Below, one piece after another: positions 1-7,057 of a stretch of DNA of 12,251 nucleotides. Positions within the stretch are counted from its first letter, which is position 1; each line of letters opens with the position of its first letter. The stretch covers positions 1 through 12,251 of the forward strand of contig CAJOFW010000025.1 of NCBI GenBank assembly GCA_905234005.1. Direction: 5' to 3'. The stretch comes from an uncultured Oscillospiraceae bacterium (GTDB taxonomy: Bacteria > Bacillota > Clostridia > Oscillospirales > Oscillospiraceae). Under the pieces are notes generated by a model that did no database searches, was not told where the DNA came from, and was given only the letters and a program-made list of their open reading frames with translations. The translations under genes were made by a program, and so were the position numbers.

Positions 1-1
1 A

Positions 2-427
2 TCATCCCGCAGCCACACGGGCATGGTGTATGCGTGCGACGGGAAGTACGTGTATACCATCGAGGGCAACGTGTCCAATATGTGCGCGAAGCGGAGCTAT
101 CTGCTGACGAGCACGTACATCTGGGGCTACGTGCGCCCGGATTACGCGGACGCCGACGTCTTCGACGTGGGCGAGACGGAGACAGAGGGCGAGAACTACG
201 GAGGTGCGATCGAGATGACGGTACACGAGCTTTCCAAGGGCACGGCGGGCCGCGAGGTGCTGATCGTGCAGGCCGCGCTCGAGGCGCTGGGCTATGACTG
301 CGGCGGCGTCGACGGCGATTTCGGCAAGCTGACGAAGGCGGGCGTGATCGCGTTCCAGGCCGCGTGCGGCCTTGCGCAGGACGGCATCGTCGGCGCGAAG
401 ACGTGGGGGAAGCTGTTCGAGGGGTGA
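2..427 (+). CDS. Cell-wall hydrolase fragment: CHAP-like end plus peptidoglycan-binding domain (5' partial)
   Basis: The frame is open to the left edge, so only the last 141 codons are present. The first ~50 visible residues (HTGMVYACDGKYVYTIEGN, then WGYVRPDY) resemble the end of a CHAP or NlpC/P60-like amidase/endopeptidase domain, where a conserved His is followed by a YTIEGN strand. The catalytic Cys would lie upstream and cannot be checked. An acidic linker (VFDVGETETEGEN) leads to a C-terminal PG_binding_1 domain over about the last 60 residues, with the family signatures VQAALEALGY, VDGDFG, AVIAFQ-like and DGIVGAKTWGKL. This layout is common in clostridial prophage endolysins and in host autolysins. 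The gene converges on tRNA-Gln, which is compatible with the end of an integrated element. The ATG at 23 is internal to the domain and is not the real start. The domain call is firm; phage versus host origin is open. Confidence 0.8.
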   Translation, partial: SSRSHTGMVYACDGKYVYTIEGNVSNMCAKRSYLLTSTYIWGYVRPDYADADVFDVGETETEGENYGGAIEMTVHELSKGTAGREVLIVQAALEALGYDCGGVDGDFGKLTKAGVIAFQAACGLAQDGIVGAKTWGKLFEG

Positions 428-508
428 GCGGTTTGCCGCTCGGGATAAAAAAGACCTCGAACCATCCTCGAACCGAAAAAGTCTCAGAACCCGCAGCCGC
501 GGAAATAA

Positions 509-541
509 AAAACCACGGAACCGAAACGGTTCCGTGGTTTT
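509..541 (-). terminator. Intrinsic terminator of tRNA-Gln
   Basis: A perfect 15-bp inverted repeat (509-523 with 527-541) closes on a 3-nt loop. Read on the minus strand it is followed by a T-rich tract (TTTTTTATTT), the classic rho-independent form. It begins four bases past the tRNA-Gln discriminator base, so it ends that transcript. In the plus direction it has only the four Ts inside the stem, so it would be a weaker stop for the converging lysin gene, though the stem could slow polymerase both ways. Confidence 0.85.
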
Positions 542-544
542 CAG

Positions 545-615
545 CAGCGGAAGAAGGATTCGAACCCTCACATACGGAGTCAGAGTCCGCTGTGCTACCT
601 TTACACAATTCCGCT
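545..615 (-). tRNA. tRNA-Gln (anticodon CUG)
   Basis: The minus strand folds as a 71-nt cloverleaf. The 7-bp acceptor stem is AGCGGAA/TTCCGCT. The D arm is GTG-TAAAGGTAG-CAC with the usual GG. The anticodon stem is GCGGA/TCCGT with loop CTCTGAC, giving anticodon CTG (plus-strand bases 581-583), which reads the Gln codon CAG. The T arm is GAGGG-TTCGAAT-CCTTC. The discriminator is G at 545. CCA is not encoded, so it must be added after transcription. The first pair is A1-U72. The gene has its own consensus promoter (644-671) and terminator (509-541), and the leader holds a small TCCGG/CCGGA hairpin (621-635). Isotype is certain if the anticodon is unmodified. Confidence 0.95.
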
Positions 616-643
616 ATATGTCCGGCTCAACCGGACAAATGGT

Positions 644-671
644 ATTATACACGCTTTCGGGAAAATGTCAA
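644..671 (-). promoter_or_regulatory. Sigma-A-type promoter of tRNA-Gln
   Basis: On the minus strand, TTGACA (671-666) and TATAAT (649-644) are separated by 16 bp, which is a perfect match at both hexamers. Transcription would start near 637, about 20 bases before the tRNA 5' end. A 5-bp hairpin (621-635) lies in that short leader. Near-consensus promoters are usual for stable RNA genes. Confidence 0.85.
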
Positions 672-703
672 GGGGAAAAATCGGCGTGCGGAAAAATCCC
701 GGG

Positions 704-946
704 TTATTTTTTGAGATACGACGTCACAAGCTCCTGCAGAAGCTCGTCCCGGTCGAGGCGGCAGATCAGGGAGCGGGCGTTGTTGTAGTTTGTGATGTAG
801 GTCGGATCCTCGGAGAGGATGTAGCCGACGATCTGGTTGATCGGGTTGTAGCCTTTTTCGATAAGGGAGCTGTATACGCTCGAGAGAATTTCGCGTATCT
901 CGTCGCTGTGGTCGAGGACTTTGAATTTTCGTGTGGATTCTTCCAT
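704..946 (-). CDS. ireB: IreB family regulatory phosphoprotein (UPF0297)
   Basis: An 80-residue protein with the family core EKGYNPINQIVGYILS, DPTYIT, NNARSLI and RDELLQELV. IreB (B. subtilis YrzL) is a small Firmicutes protein studied in Enterococcus faecalis as a substrate of the Ser/Thr kinase IreK, linked to cell-wall stress and cephalosporin resistance. It is phosphorylated on N-terminal threonines; here the N-terminus MEESTRKF keeps one Thr (T5) three residues before a Phe, a spacing typical of the family. The start at 946 is chosen because TAAGGAG lies about 10 nt upstream and the length matches the family. The frame extends to an ATG at 1051, but those extra 35 residues are not family-like and would precede the likely transcription start. 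Usually ireB sits with ruvX; here tRNA-Gln follows instead. Confidence 0.92.
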   Translation of the reverse strand: MEESTRKFKVLDHSDEIREILSSVYSSLIEKGYNPINQIVGYILSEDPTYITNYNNARSLICRLDRDELLQELVTSYLKK

Positions 947-983
947 GGTGAGCTCGCTCCTTATCCTGTGGTATGCGCCCCTC

Positions 984-1050
984 TGAAAAAGCATGGCGCG
1001 GTTTTTTCGATAATCGAATGAACCATGTATTATTATACCATGCTTTTTCA
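984..1050. repeat. 13-bp inverted repeat enclosing the ireB promoter, with inner palindrome
   Basis: TGAAAAAGCATGG (984-996) is the exact reverse complement of CCATGCTTTTTCA (1038-1050), with 41 bp between. Inside is a second dyad, TTCGAT-A-ATCGAA (1006-1018). One outer arm lies upstream of the -10 and the other inside the leader, so the outer pair cannot form in the ireB transcript from this promoter. It could pair in read-through RNA from pheT, or act as a protein-binding dyad. It lacks the form of a simple terminator. Confidence 0.7.
1032..1040 (-). promoter_or_regulatory. Extended -10 promoter of ireB
   Basis: The minus strand reads TGGTATAAT (1040 to 1032), a TGnTATAAT extended -10 element. 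No good -35 hexamer lies 16-18 bp upstream, as is common for extended -10 promoters. Transcription would begin near 1025, giving an ireB leader of about 80 nt. The element directly abuts one arm of a 13-bp inverted repeat. Confidence 0.65.
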
Positions 1051-1081
1051 AAAAGAAAAGGGGCGGCAGGTGAAAAAACTG

Positions 1082-3499
1082 TTAAGTTTTGAGGATTCGG
1101 CGCTGCCTCGGCGTGCTGTCGGACACGGCGCCGTGCTGCTCCGCGAGGGCGGCGAGGATGGCGTTCACGGTCCCGGCGGCGTGCTCCTCGGTCAGGGTCT
1201 GGTCGGCGGCGCGGAGGGTCAGGGAGAAGGCGGCGCTCTTCTGGCCGGCGGGGATCGGCTCGCCGGTGTAGACGTCGAACAGGGCCACGGACTCAAGGTA
1301 CGGGCCGCCGGCGGCGGTGATCGTGTCCTCGAGCGCGGCGACGGGGATGTCGGCGGCGCAGACGATCGCGATGTCGCGTTCGACGGCGGGGAAGCGGGGC
1401 AGCGGGACGAACGTCTTCTCCGGGGACTGGATGGCGCGCATGGCCGGGATGTCGAGCTGGGCGTAGTATGTCCCGGCTTCGACGCCGTAGGCGTCGCATA
1501 CGAGCGGGTGAACCTGGCCCAGCGTGCCGATCAGACGGCCGCCGGCGCGGATGGCGGCGCAGCGTCCGGGGTGGAAGCTCGGGTTGTTTTCGTCGGCCTC
1601 CCAGCGGACGTTTTCGATGCGCATATCGCGCAGGATGGCCTCCACGCAGCCCTTGAGCCGGAAGAAGTCGACGCCGCCGCCGTAGGCGCCGAGCGTGAGC
1701 CAGACCGGCTCGTCGGCAAGGCGGTCATTCTCACGGGGCAGATAGACCGTCGCCATCTCATAGAAGCGGACGACCGGACTGCGCCGGGCGGCGTTCGTGG
1801 CCAGCACGTCCATCATCGACGGCATCGGCGTCGTGCGCATGACGCTGCGATCCTCGCCGAGCGGGTTCTGGATGACGAGGGCGTTTCGGAGCGGGGAGTC
1901 CCCGGGCAGACGGATTTTGTCCCACGCGGAGCGGCTGCCGAAGGAATAGGTCAGGATCTCGTTGAAGCCCATGGCGCGGCAAAGGCTCGTGACGCGGTTT
2001 TCAAACGCCTGCTTCTCGCTCCAGCCGCCCTGGGCGGTCTCGCCCCGGAACATGGTCGGCTCGATCACGTCGTAGCCGTAGAACCGGGCGACCTCCTCCG
2101 CCAGATCGGCGTAGTGCTCGATGTCGCTGCGCCAGGAGGGGACGACGACCTCGTCGCCGCGCATGACAAAGCCGAGCTTCTCGAGGACGGCGACCATGTA
2201 TTCGCGTGTGAACCGGGTGCCGAGCAGGGCGTTGATGCGCTCCGGCTCGAGCATGACGGTCTTCTCCTTCGCCGGGGCGGCGACGACGTCGATCATGCCG
2301 TCGATCACGTCGCCGGCGTTCAGAAGCTCCACCAGCTCGCAGGCGCGCTGCACGGCGGGGACGGTGCCCTCGGGGTCGAGACCCTTCTCGAACTTGCTCG
2401 AGGCGTCCGTGCGCATGCCGAGGGCGATGGCCGTCTTGCGGATCGACGTGCCGTTGAAGTTCGCGGACTCGAAGACGATCGTTCGCGTCTCGTCCACGAT
2501 CTCGGAGTTGCCGCCGCCCATGACGCCGGCGACGCCGATGGGCTTCTCCGCGTCGGCGATGACGAGCATATTTTCGGTGAGGTTGCGGTTGTTGCCGTCG
2601 AGCGTCATCAGCGATTCGCCGTTCTCGGCGCGGCGGACGACGATGCGGCTGCCGCCGACGCAGGAGTAGTCGAACGCGTGCATCGGCTGGCCGTATTCCT
2701 GCATGACGTAGTTCGTGATGTCGACGATGTTGTTGATCGGGCGGATGCCGGAGGCGCGCAGACGGCGGCGCAGCCACGCCGGGGACGGCTCGATGCGGAT
2801 GTTCTTCACCATCCGGGCCGTGTAGCGGGGGCAGAGCGCCGGGTCGCGGATCTCGATGCTCAGGTAGTTTTCGATGCGGTCGCTGTCGCCGCAGCCGTGT
2901 ACGACCGGCTCACGGGCCGTGAACTCCGCGCCGAACGTCGCGGCGGCCTCGCGGGCAAGACCGATGACGGACAGACAGTCGGGGCGGTTGTTCGTGATCT
3001 CGAACTCGACGACGCTGTCGGTGAGGCCGAGCACCTCGCGGATGTCCTGACCGGGCTCGCACGGCTCCCGCATGATGAAGATGCCGTCCTCGATCGCGTA
3101 GGGGTAGTCGTGCGTGTCAAGGCCCAGCTCGCCGAGCGAGCACAGCATGCCCTCGGACACGACGCCGCGCAGCCTGCCGGTGTGGATCTCCGTGCCGCCG
3201 GGCAGCGTGGAGCCGTCGAGGGCGACGGGGACGAGGTCGTTTACGGAGACGTTCTGCGCGCCGGTGACGATCGTAAGCTCGCGGCTCTGGCCGACGTCGA
3301 CCTTGCACACCCAGAGGTGGTCGGAGTCGGGGTGGGGATTCATGAACGTGACCTTGCCGGCCACGACGTTCCGGATGCCCTCGCCGGTGCGCCCGCAGCC
3401 CTCCACCTTCGAGCCGGACATCGTCATGCCGTCGCAGAATTCCTTGTCCGATACGGTGATTTTCGTGTAGTCACTCAGCCATTCGCGTGAAAGATTCAT
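1082..3499 (-). CDS. pheT: Phenylalanine--tRNA ligase beta subunit
   Basis: At 805 residues this is the usual size for bacterial PheT, the structural and tRNA-binding half of the alpha2-beta2 enzyme that charges tRNA-Phe in the cytoplasm. The start MNLSREWLSDY is typical. An EMAP-II-like tRNA-binding domain follows (about 39-150: NPHPDSDHLWVCKVDVG, TGAQNV, SEGMLCS). The B3/B4 editing module (about 200-390) contains EITNNRPDCLS just before it and MHAFDY within it. The B5 domain and the catalytic-like core follow (DLAEEVARFYGYD, NEILTYSF). The C-terminal FDX-ACB anticodon-binding domain begins near FPAVERDIAIV. A strong GAGGAGG lies about 10 nt before the ATG. The gene begins 15 nt after the pheS stop, so the two form one operon. 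About ten residues extend past the usual C-terminus. The long open frame on the opposite strand is only a shadow. Confidence 0.97.
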   Translation of the reverse strand: MNLSREWLSDYTKITVSDKEFCDGMTMSGSKVEGCGRTGEGIRNVVAGKVTFMNPHPDSDHLWVCKVDVGQSRELTIVTGAQNVSVNDLVPVALDGSTLPGGTEIHTGRLRGVVSEGMLCSLGELGLDTHDYPYAIEDGIFIMREPCEPGQDIREVLGLTDSVVEFEITNNRPDCLSVIGLAREAAATFGAEFTAREPVVHGCGDSDRIENYLSIEIRDPALCPRYTARMVKNIRIEPSPAWLRRRLRASGIRPINNIVDITNYVMQEYGQPMHAFDYSCVGGSRIVVRRAENGESLMTLDGNNRNLTENMLVIADAEKPIGVAGVMGGGNSEIVDETRTIVFESANFNGTSIRKTAIALGMRTDASSKFEKGLDPEGTVPAVQRACELVELLNAGDVIDGMIDVVAAPAKEKTVMLEPERINALLGTRFTREYMVAVLEKLGFVMRGDEVVVPSWRSDIEHYADLAEEVARFYGYDVIEPTMFRGETAQGGWSEKQAFENRVTSLCRAMGFNEILTYSFGSRSAWDKIRLPGDSPLRNALVIQNPLGEDRSVMRTTPMPSMMDVLATNAARRSPVVRFYEMATVYLPRENDRLADEPVWLTLGAYGGGVDFFRLKGCVEAILRDMRIENVRWEADENNPSFHPGRCAAIRAGGRLIGTLGQVHPLVCDAYGVEAGTYYAQLDIPAMRAIQSPEKTFVPLPRFPAVERDIAIVCAADIPVAALEDTITAAGGPYLESVALFDVYTGEPIPAGQKSAAFSLTLRAADQTLTEEHAAGTVNAILAALAEQHGAVSDSTPRQRRILKT

Positions 3500-3514
3500 G
3501 CTCTGTTACCCTCC

Positions 3515-4540
3515 TCAGAACTGTTCCAGGAAGCGCGTGTCGTTTTCGAACATCAGGCGCAGGTCGCTGATGCCGAAGCGGAACATGGCCATACGCTCCG
3601 CGCCGACGCCGAAGGCGAAGCCGGAGTATTTGCGCGTGTCGATGCCGCAGCCCTCGAGAACACGGGGGTGCACCATGCCCGCGCCGAGAAGCTCGATCCA
3701 GCCCTCGCCCTTGCACACGCGGCAGCCTCTGCCGCCGCACTCGAAGCACTGCACGTCCACCTCGCAGCTCGGCTCCGTGAACGGGAAGTGGTGCGGACGG
3801 AAGCGGGTTTTGGTGTCCGGCCCGTAGAGACGGCGCACAAGCTCGTTGAGCGTGCCCTTCAGATCGGCGAACGTGATGCCCTCGTCCACGACGAGACCCT
3901 CGATCTGGTGGAACATCGGGCTGTGCGTCGCGTCGACCTCGTCCTTGCGGTAGACGCGGCCCGGGGAGATGATGCGGATGGGCAGCGGCTGGGTCTCCAT
4001 GACGCGAACCTGCACGGGGCTTGTCTGCGTGCGCAGCAGAACCTCGTCGTCATCGTCGAAATAGAAGGTGTCCTGCCTGTCGCGGGCGGGGTGGCCCTCG
4101 GCGGTGTTCAGGCGGGTGAAGTTATAGTCGGACAGCTCGACCTCGGGGCCCTCGGCGATCGTGAAGCCCATGCCGATGAAGATCTCCTTCGCCTCGCCGA
4201 TGACCTTGTTCAGCGGGTGGCGGCGGCCGATGCGGACGGGCAGGCCCGGCATTGTCACGTCGGTCTTCTCGGCGGCGAGACGCAGTTCGAGCGCCTTCTC
4301 CGAGAGAGAGGCGCGGGCGGTCTCTACGGCCTCGGTCAGCTCCTCCCGGATCTGGTTTGCGAGCTGGCCCATGACCGGCCGCGCCTCCGCGGAGAGGGTG
4401 CCCATCTGCTTGAGGACGGCGGTTAGCTCGCCCTTCTTGCCGAGGTATTTGACGCGGAGGGCGTCCAGCGCGTCCAGCGCGTCCGCCGACCGGATGGCCT
4501 GCAGGGATTCCTCCCTGAGCTGCCGCAGTTTTTCTTCCAT
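3515..4540 (-). CDS. pheS: Phenylalanine--tRNA ligase alpha subunit
   Basis: The catalytic subunit of phenylalanyl-tRNA synthetase (class II), 341 residues from the chosen start. An N-terminal coiled-coil tRNA-binding arm (about 1-85, rich in Glu, Leu and Arg) leads to the catalytic domain. That domain has RRHPLN, EGPEVE, motif 2 (GRVYRKDEVDATHSPMFHQIE), the CFECGGRGCRVCKGEGW segment usual in bacterial PheS, and motif 3 (FGVGAERMAMFRFGI). The start at 4540 is preferred because AAGGAG lies 10 nt upstream. An in-frame ATG at 4549 sits one base from that site, too close to use it, and a further ATG at 4603 lies inside the promoter. pheS is first in the pheST operon. Its leader is only about 56 nt and contains no T-box. 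Confidence 0.97.
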   Translation of the reverse strand: MEEKLRQLREESLQAIRSADALDALDALRVKYLGKKGELTAVLKQMGTLSAEARPVMGQLANQIREELTEAVETARASLSEKALELRLAAEKTDVTMPGLPVRIGRRHPLNKVIGEAKEIFIGMGFTIAEGPEVELSDYNFTRLNTAEGHPARDRQDTFYFDDDDEVLLRTQTSPVQVRVMETQPLPIRIISPGRVYRKDEVDATHSPMFHQIEGLVVDEGITFADLKGTLNELVRRLYGPDTKTRFRPHHFPFTEPSCEVDVQCFECGGRGCRVCKGEGWIELLGAGMVHPRVLEGCGIDTRKYSGFAFGVGAERMAMFRFGISDLRLMFENDTRFLEQF

Positions 4541-4602
4541 GTTTTCCATGCTCCTTGCGAGAATATGAGAATAATGATCGTGCGTTATCAGTCTAAACCA
4601 CA

Positions 4603-4631
4603 TTTATAACACATAATCCTGATTTTAGCAA
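4603..4631 (-). promoter_or_regulatory. pheST promoter
   Basis: On the minus strand, TTGCTA (4631-4626) and TATAAA (4608-4603) are separated by 17 bp. A TG one base before the -10 gives the extended form TGTTATAAA. Transcription would start near 4596, leaving about 56 nt to the pheS start at 4540. No T-box stem or antiterminator motif is seen in that leader. The promoter is divergent from the nnr promoter about 50 bp to its right. Confidence 0.75.
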
Positions 4632-4684
4632 CTATAATATTGTTGCCGTTCGGCGTTCGCGGCGTGCGTGCGAGCGAATACTAT

Positions 4685-4713
4685 TTGACGGATGACGGCA
4701 AAACGATTATAAT
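4685..4713 (+). promoter_or_regulatory. Promoter of the nnr-lipoprotein-alr-mazF block
   Basis: TTGACG (4685-4690) and TATAAT (4708-4713) are separated by exactly 17 bp, five of six and six of six matches to consensus. Transcription would start near 4720, and AAGGAGG (4741-4747) lies 8 nt before the nnr ATG. No comparably strong promoter is seen again on this strand before mazF, so it probably serves the whole block up to the terminator at 8647. Confidence 0.85.
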
Positions 4714-4755
4714 GGTGGAAAACGAACGGTATGAACCGCGAAGGAGGCGGCAGGC

Positions 4756-6285
4756 ATGGAGCTTTCGGACGCCAGACGGATGAAGGCCGCGGATACGGCG
4801 GCGATACAGAATCTCGGCATCAACTCCCTCGAGCTGATGGAGACCGCCGCGAAGGCGCTTGCGGAGGCCGCGAAGGATCACATGGGCGGCGGGTTTTCGG
4901 CGGTCGTGTTCTGCGGCCCCGGCAACAACGGCGGCGACGGCGTGGGAGCCGCCCGCCTTCTGCGTGAGATCGACAGCGTGACCGTGCGTGTGTTTCTCGT
5001 GGGCGACCGCGGGAAAATGACGCCGGACACACGCGATATGGAGCGCTTTCTCGTCGAGTCCGGCGGCGTGCTCGAGGACTTTCGCGCCGACGACGCGGAG
5101 ATCGTCTCGCTGACGGAGCACGCGGCGGTGATCGTGGACGCCCTGTTCGGCGTGGGGCTGAGCCGTCCGCTGACCGGCGACGCGCTCGCGGCGGTCAGGC
5201 TCATGAACCGTTCGAGCGCCCCGGTCGTCTCGGCCGATATCCCGAGCGGCGTGTCCGCCGATACGGGCGCGGTGCTGGGCGAGGCTGTGCGCGCCCGGTG
5301 CACGGTGACGTTCTCGATGGCGAAGCCCGGCCACTATATCGAGCCGGGCTGCGTATGCGCCGGGGAGCTGCGCATCGTCGACATCGGCATACCCGACGCC
5401 CTGCTCGAGAGGAGCGCCTGCGGCGTCTACGCGATCCACGGCGAGGATCTGCGCCTGCCCGTGCGGCCGAGGCTGTCGCACAAGGGCGATTACGGCAAGC
5501 TCTTGATCCTCGGCGGCTCGGTGGGCTACTCCGGCGCGCCGTCGCTCTGCGCGAGAGCCGCCGTCCGGGCCGGGGCGGGGCTGGTCTATCTCGGCGTGCC
5601 GATGGATATATATGATATCACGGCGGCCAAAAACGACGAGGCGATGCCGTTTCCGCTGCCGTCGGGCCGGAACGGCCGCGTCGCCCCGGGCGCGTGGGAC
5701 GCCGCCCGCCAGCGGTTCATGGACAGCAGCGTGTGCGTGATCGGGCCGGGCCTCGGGCGCGGCGAGGGCACCGTGGAGCTGACCCGGAATGTGCTCAAAA
5801 ACGCGGACATCCCGGTCGTGGTCGACGCGGACGCGCTCTGGGCGCTCTCGCAGGAGGCGTCGCTGCTCGACGAGGCGGCGTGTCTCATGGTGCTCACGCC
5901 GCACGAGGGCGAATTTGCGCGGATGCTCGGCCGCCCGGTGGAGGATCGGCTGCGGGACGCGCTCGATTTCTCGTCGCGGCACGGCTGCGCCCTCGTCCTC
6001 AAGGGCCACCGGACGATCTGCGCGTTCCCGGACGGCAAGGCCTACGTGATCGACGCGGGCAATCCCGGCATGGCCACGGGCGGCTCCGGCGACGTGCTCG
6101 CCGGCGTGATCGGGGCGATGCTCGGGCAGATGACGGCCCGCCGCGCCGTCGTGACCGCCTGCTGGCTCCACGCGAGAGCCGGCGACATCGCCGCCGCCGA
6201 CGTCGGGGAGTACGCCCTCGCGGCGGGCGATATCATCCGCTTTCTCGCCGACGCCGAGCGCGAGATCGCGGAGAAGCGGCCGTAA
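4756..6285 (+). CDS. nnr: Bifunctional NAD(P)H-hydrate epimerase / ADP-dependent dehydratase
   Basis: A fusion of the two YjeF domains that repair damaged NAD(P)H hydrates: the N-terminal domain interconverts R and S epimers, and the C-terminal domain dehydrates the S form using ADP. The N-domain (about 1-215) shows GPGNNGGDG at 54-62, D128ALFG and D161IPSGV. The C-domain (about 230-500) shows HKGDYGKLLILGGS at 242-255, VDADAL, LTPHEGEF at 380-387, VLKGH, and the nucleotide/catalytic loop NPGMATGGSGDVLAG starting at 436 with D446. The length of 509 is normal for the fused form. The start has an ideal AAGGAGG 8 nt upstream. In many Firmicutes this gene follows acpS and precedes ydcC/alr; here acpS is absent and nnr is promoter-proximal, divergent from pheST. 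Confidence 0.96.
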   Translation: MELSDARRMKAADTAAIQNLGINSLELMETAAKALAEAAKDHMGGGFSAVVFCGPGNNGGDGVGAARLLREIDSVTVRVFLVGDRGKMTPDTRDMERFLVESGGVLEDFRADDAEIVSLTEHAAVIVDALFGVGLSRPLTGDALAAVRLMNRSSAPVVSADIPSGVSADTGAVLGEAVRARCTVTFSMAKPGHYIEPGCVCAGELRIVDIGIPDALLERSACGVYAIHGEDLRLPVRPRLSHKGDYGKLLILGGSVGYSGAPSLCARAAVRAGAGLVYLGVPMDIYDITAAKNDEAMPFPLPSGRNGRVAPGAWDAARQRFMDSSVCVIGPGLGRGEGTVELTRNVLKNADIPVVVDADALWALSQEASLLDEAACLMVLTPHEGEFARMLGRPVEDRLRDALDFSSRHGCALVLKGHRTICAFPDGKAYVIDAGNPGMATGGSGDVLAGVIGAMLGQMTARRAVVTACWLHARAGDIAAADVGEYALAAGDIIRFLADAEREIAEKRP

Positions 6286-6400
6286 GCCGGACTGTCGAAG
6301 CGACGTATCGAATCGGCATATCGGGCCGGTATACATCGCTGTATTATTTCAGGCCCGGCGCATTGTACATCATCATCCATCATCTACCTCTGGAGGCGTC

Positions 6401-7033
6401 ATGCGGAAAGCTCTTGTTTCCGTACTGATGATACCCCTCCTTCTCCTCGCCGGCTGCGGGGAGCGGGAGGCGAAGCTGGAGAAGACCTTCTCGGATTTCC
6501 GTTCATCCCTGAACGACGCCGGAAGCGTCGCCTTCCGGGCGGCGCTCACGGTCGATACGGGCGGCGCGGCCGCCGATTACACGCTCGACGCGTCGTATGA
6601 CGGCGTGACGACGCGTGTGACGGTCGCGGAGCCGTCCCTGCTCGCCGGGGTGACGGCCACGGCCCGCCGGGGCGAGGCGTCCGTCGAATACGGCGGCGTC
6701 GTCGTCGGGGCGGGCGTGCTTTGCGGCGACGGGCTGACGCCGGTCTCGGCGGTGCCGGCGCTGATGGAGGCGCTGGCCGGCGGGTACTGCGAGCTGATGT
6801 GGTGGGACGGCGACCTGCCCGCCGCACGGTATTACGCCGGGGAGGACACCGTCGTGACCGTGTGGCTCGACGACGGCGCGCCCGTCTGCGCCGAGTTCTC
6901 GTCGGACGGACAGACGATCGTCGTCTGCCGCGTATCCGGCTGGACGGTCAAACCGGCGGCGGATACGGACGAAGCGCCGATGACGGACGAAGCGCCGATA
7001 ACCGGAGAACCACCGACAACGGACGAACCATAG
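6401..7033 (+). CDS. Lipoprotein, LolA-like (YdcC/GerS position)
   Basis: A 210-residue exported lipoprotein. The signal peptide MRKALVSVLMIPLLLLAGC ends in lipobox LAGC with the lipidated Cys at 19. TGGAGG lies 4 nt before the ATG. The body alternates short beta-type segments (VAFRAALTV, ADYTLDASY, TTRVTVAEP, GVTATAR, ASVEYGGVVVGAG, DTVVTVWLDDGAPVCAEFS). This resembles LolA/LolB-fold lipoproteins of Firmicutes, in which a strand with VWxD precedes the final pair; the match is by eye. Position between nnr and alr equals B. subtilis ydcC and C. difficile gerS, the latter needed for spore cortex processing with CwlD. An equivalent role here is inference. The tail after ~190 is an acidic, Pro/Thr repeat (DEAPMT, DEAPIT, GEPPTT, DEP) made by an 18-bp tandem repeat that continues beyond the TAG stop. 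Confidence 0.85.
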   Translation: MRKALVSVLMIPLLLLAGCGEREAKLEKTFSDFRSSLNDAGSVAFRAALTVDTGGAAADYTLDASYDGVTTRVTVAEPSLLAGVTATARRGEASVEYGGVVVGAGVLCGDGLTPVSAVPALMEALAGGYCELMWWDGDLPAARYYAGEDTVVTVWLDDGAPVCAEFSSDGQTIVVCRVSGWTVKPAADTDEAPMTDEAPITGEPPTTDEP

Positions 7034-7057
7034 ATTACGGGAGAACCATACACCATG
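6968..7057 (+). repeat. 18-bp tandem repeat spanning the lipoprotein stop and the alr start
   Basis: Five degenerate 18-bp units run 6968-6985, 6986-7003, 7004-7021, 7022-7039 and 7040-7057. Each opens with GAC or GGA followed by GAA and GCG/CCA. Units 1-3 encode DEAPMT, DEAPIT and GEPPTT. Unit 4 is DEP-stop-IT. Unit 5 is GEPYT followed by the alr ATG. The period keeps the frame, so lipoprotein and alr share a frame. The only SD-like stretch for alr (GGGAG, 7039-7043) is built from the repeat. Confidence 0.85.

Noticed and set aside
426..441. GAGCGG/CCGCTC hairpin overlapping the lysin stop codon
   Set aside because: Only 6 bp and followed by A-rich, not T-rich, sequence on either strand, so I do not call a terminator.
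947..1051. Longer ireB start at 1051
   Set aside because: The extra 35 residues are not family-like, the start lies upstream of the likely transcription start, and the ATG at 946 has the SD and the family length.
1025..3490. 821-codon open frame on the plus strand opposite pheT
   Set aside because: It is an antisense shadow in GC-rich DNA; its translation is low-complexity (Ala/Asp/Gly/Arg-rich) with no family motifs, while pheT on the other strand is unmistakable.
4541..4603. Longer pheS starts at 4603 and 4549
   Set aside because: 4603 falls within the -10 element; 4549 is one base from the SD. 4540 has proper spacing and matches family length.
6322..6357. CGGGCC/GGCCCG dyad in the nnr-lipoprotein gap
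   Set aside because: The loop is about 24 nt with no T-run after the stem, so neither a terminator nor a riboswitch can be supported.
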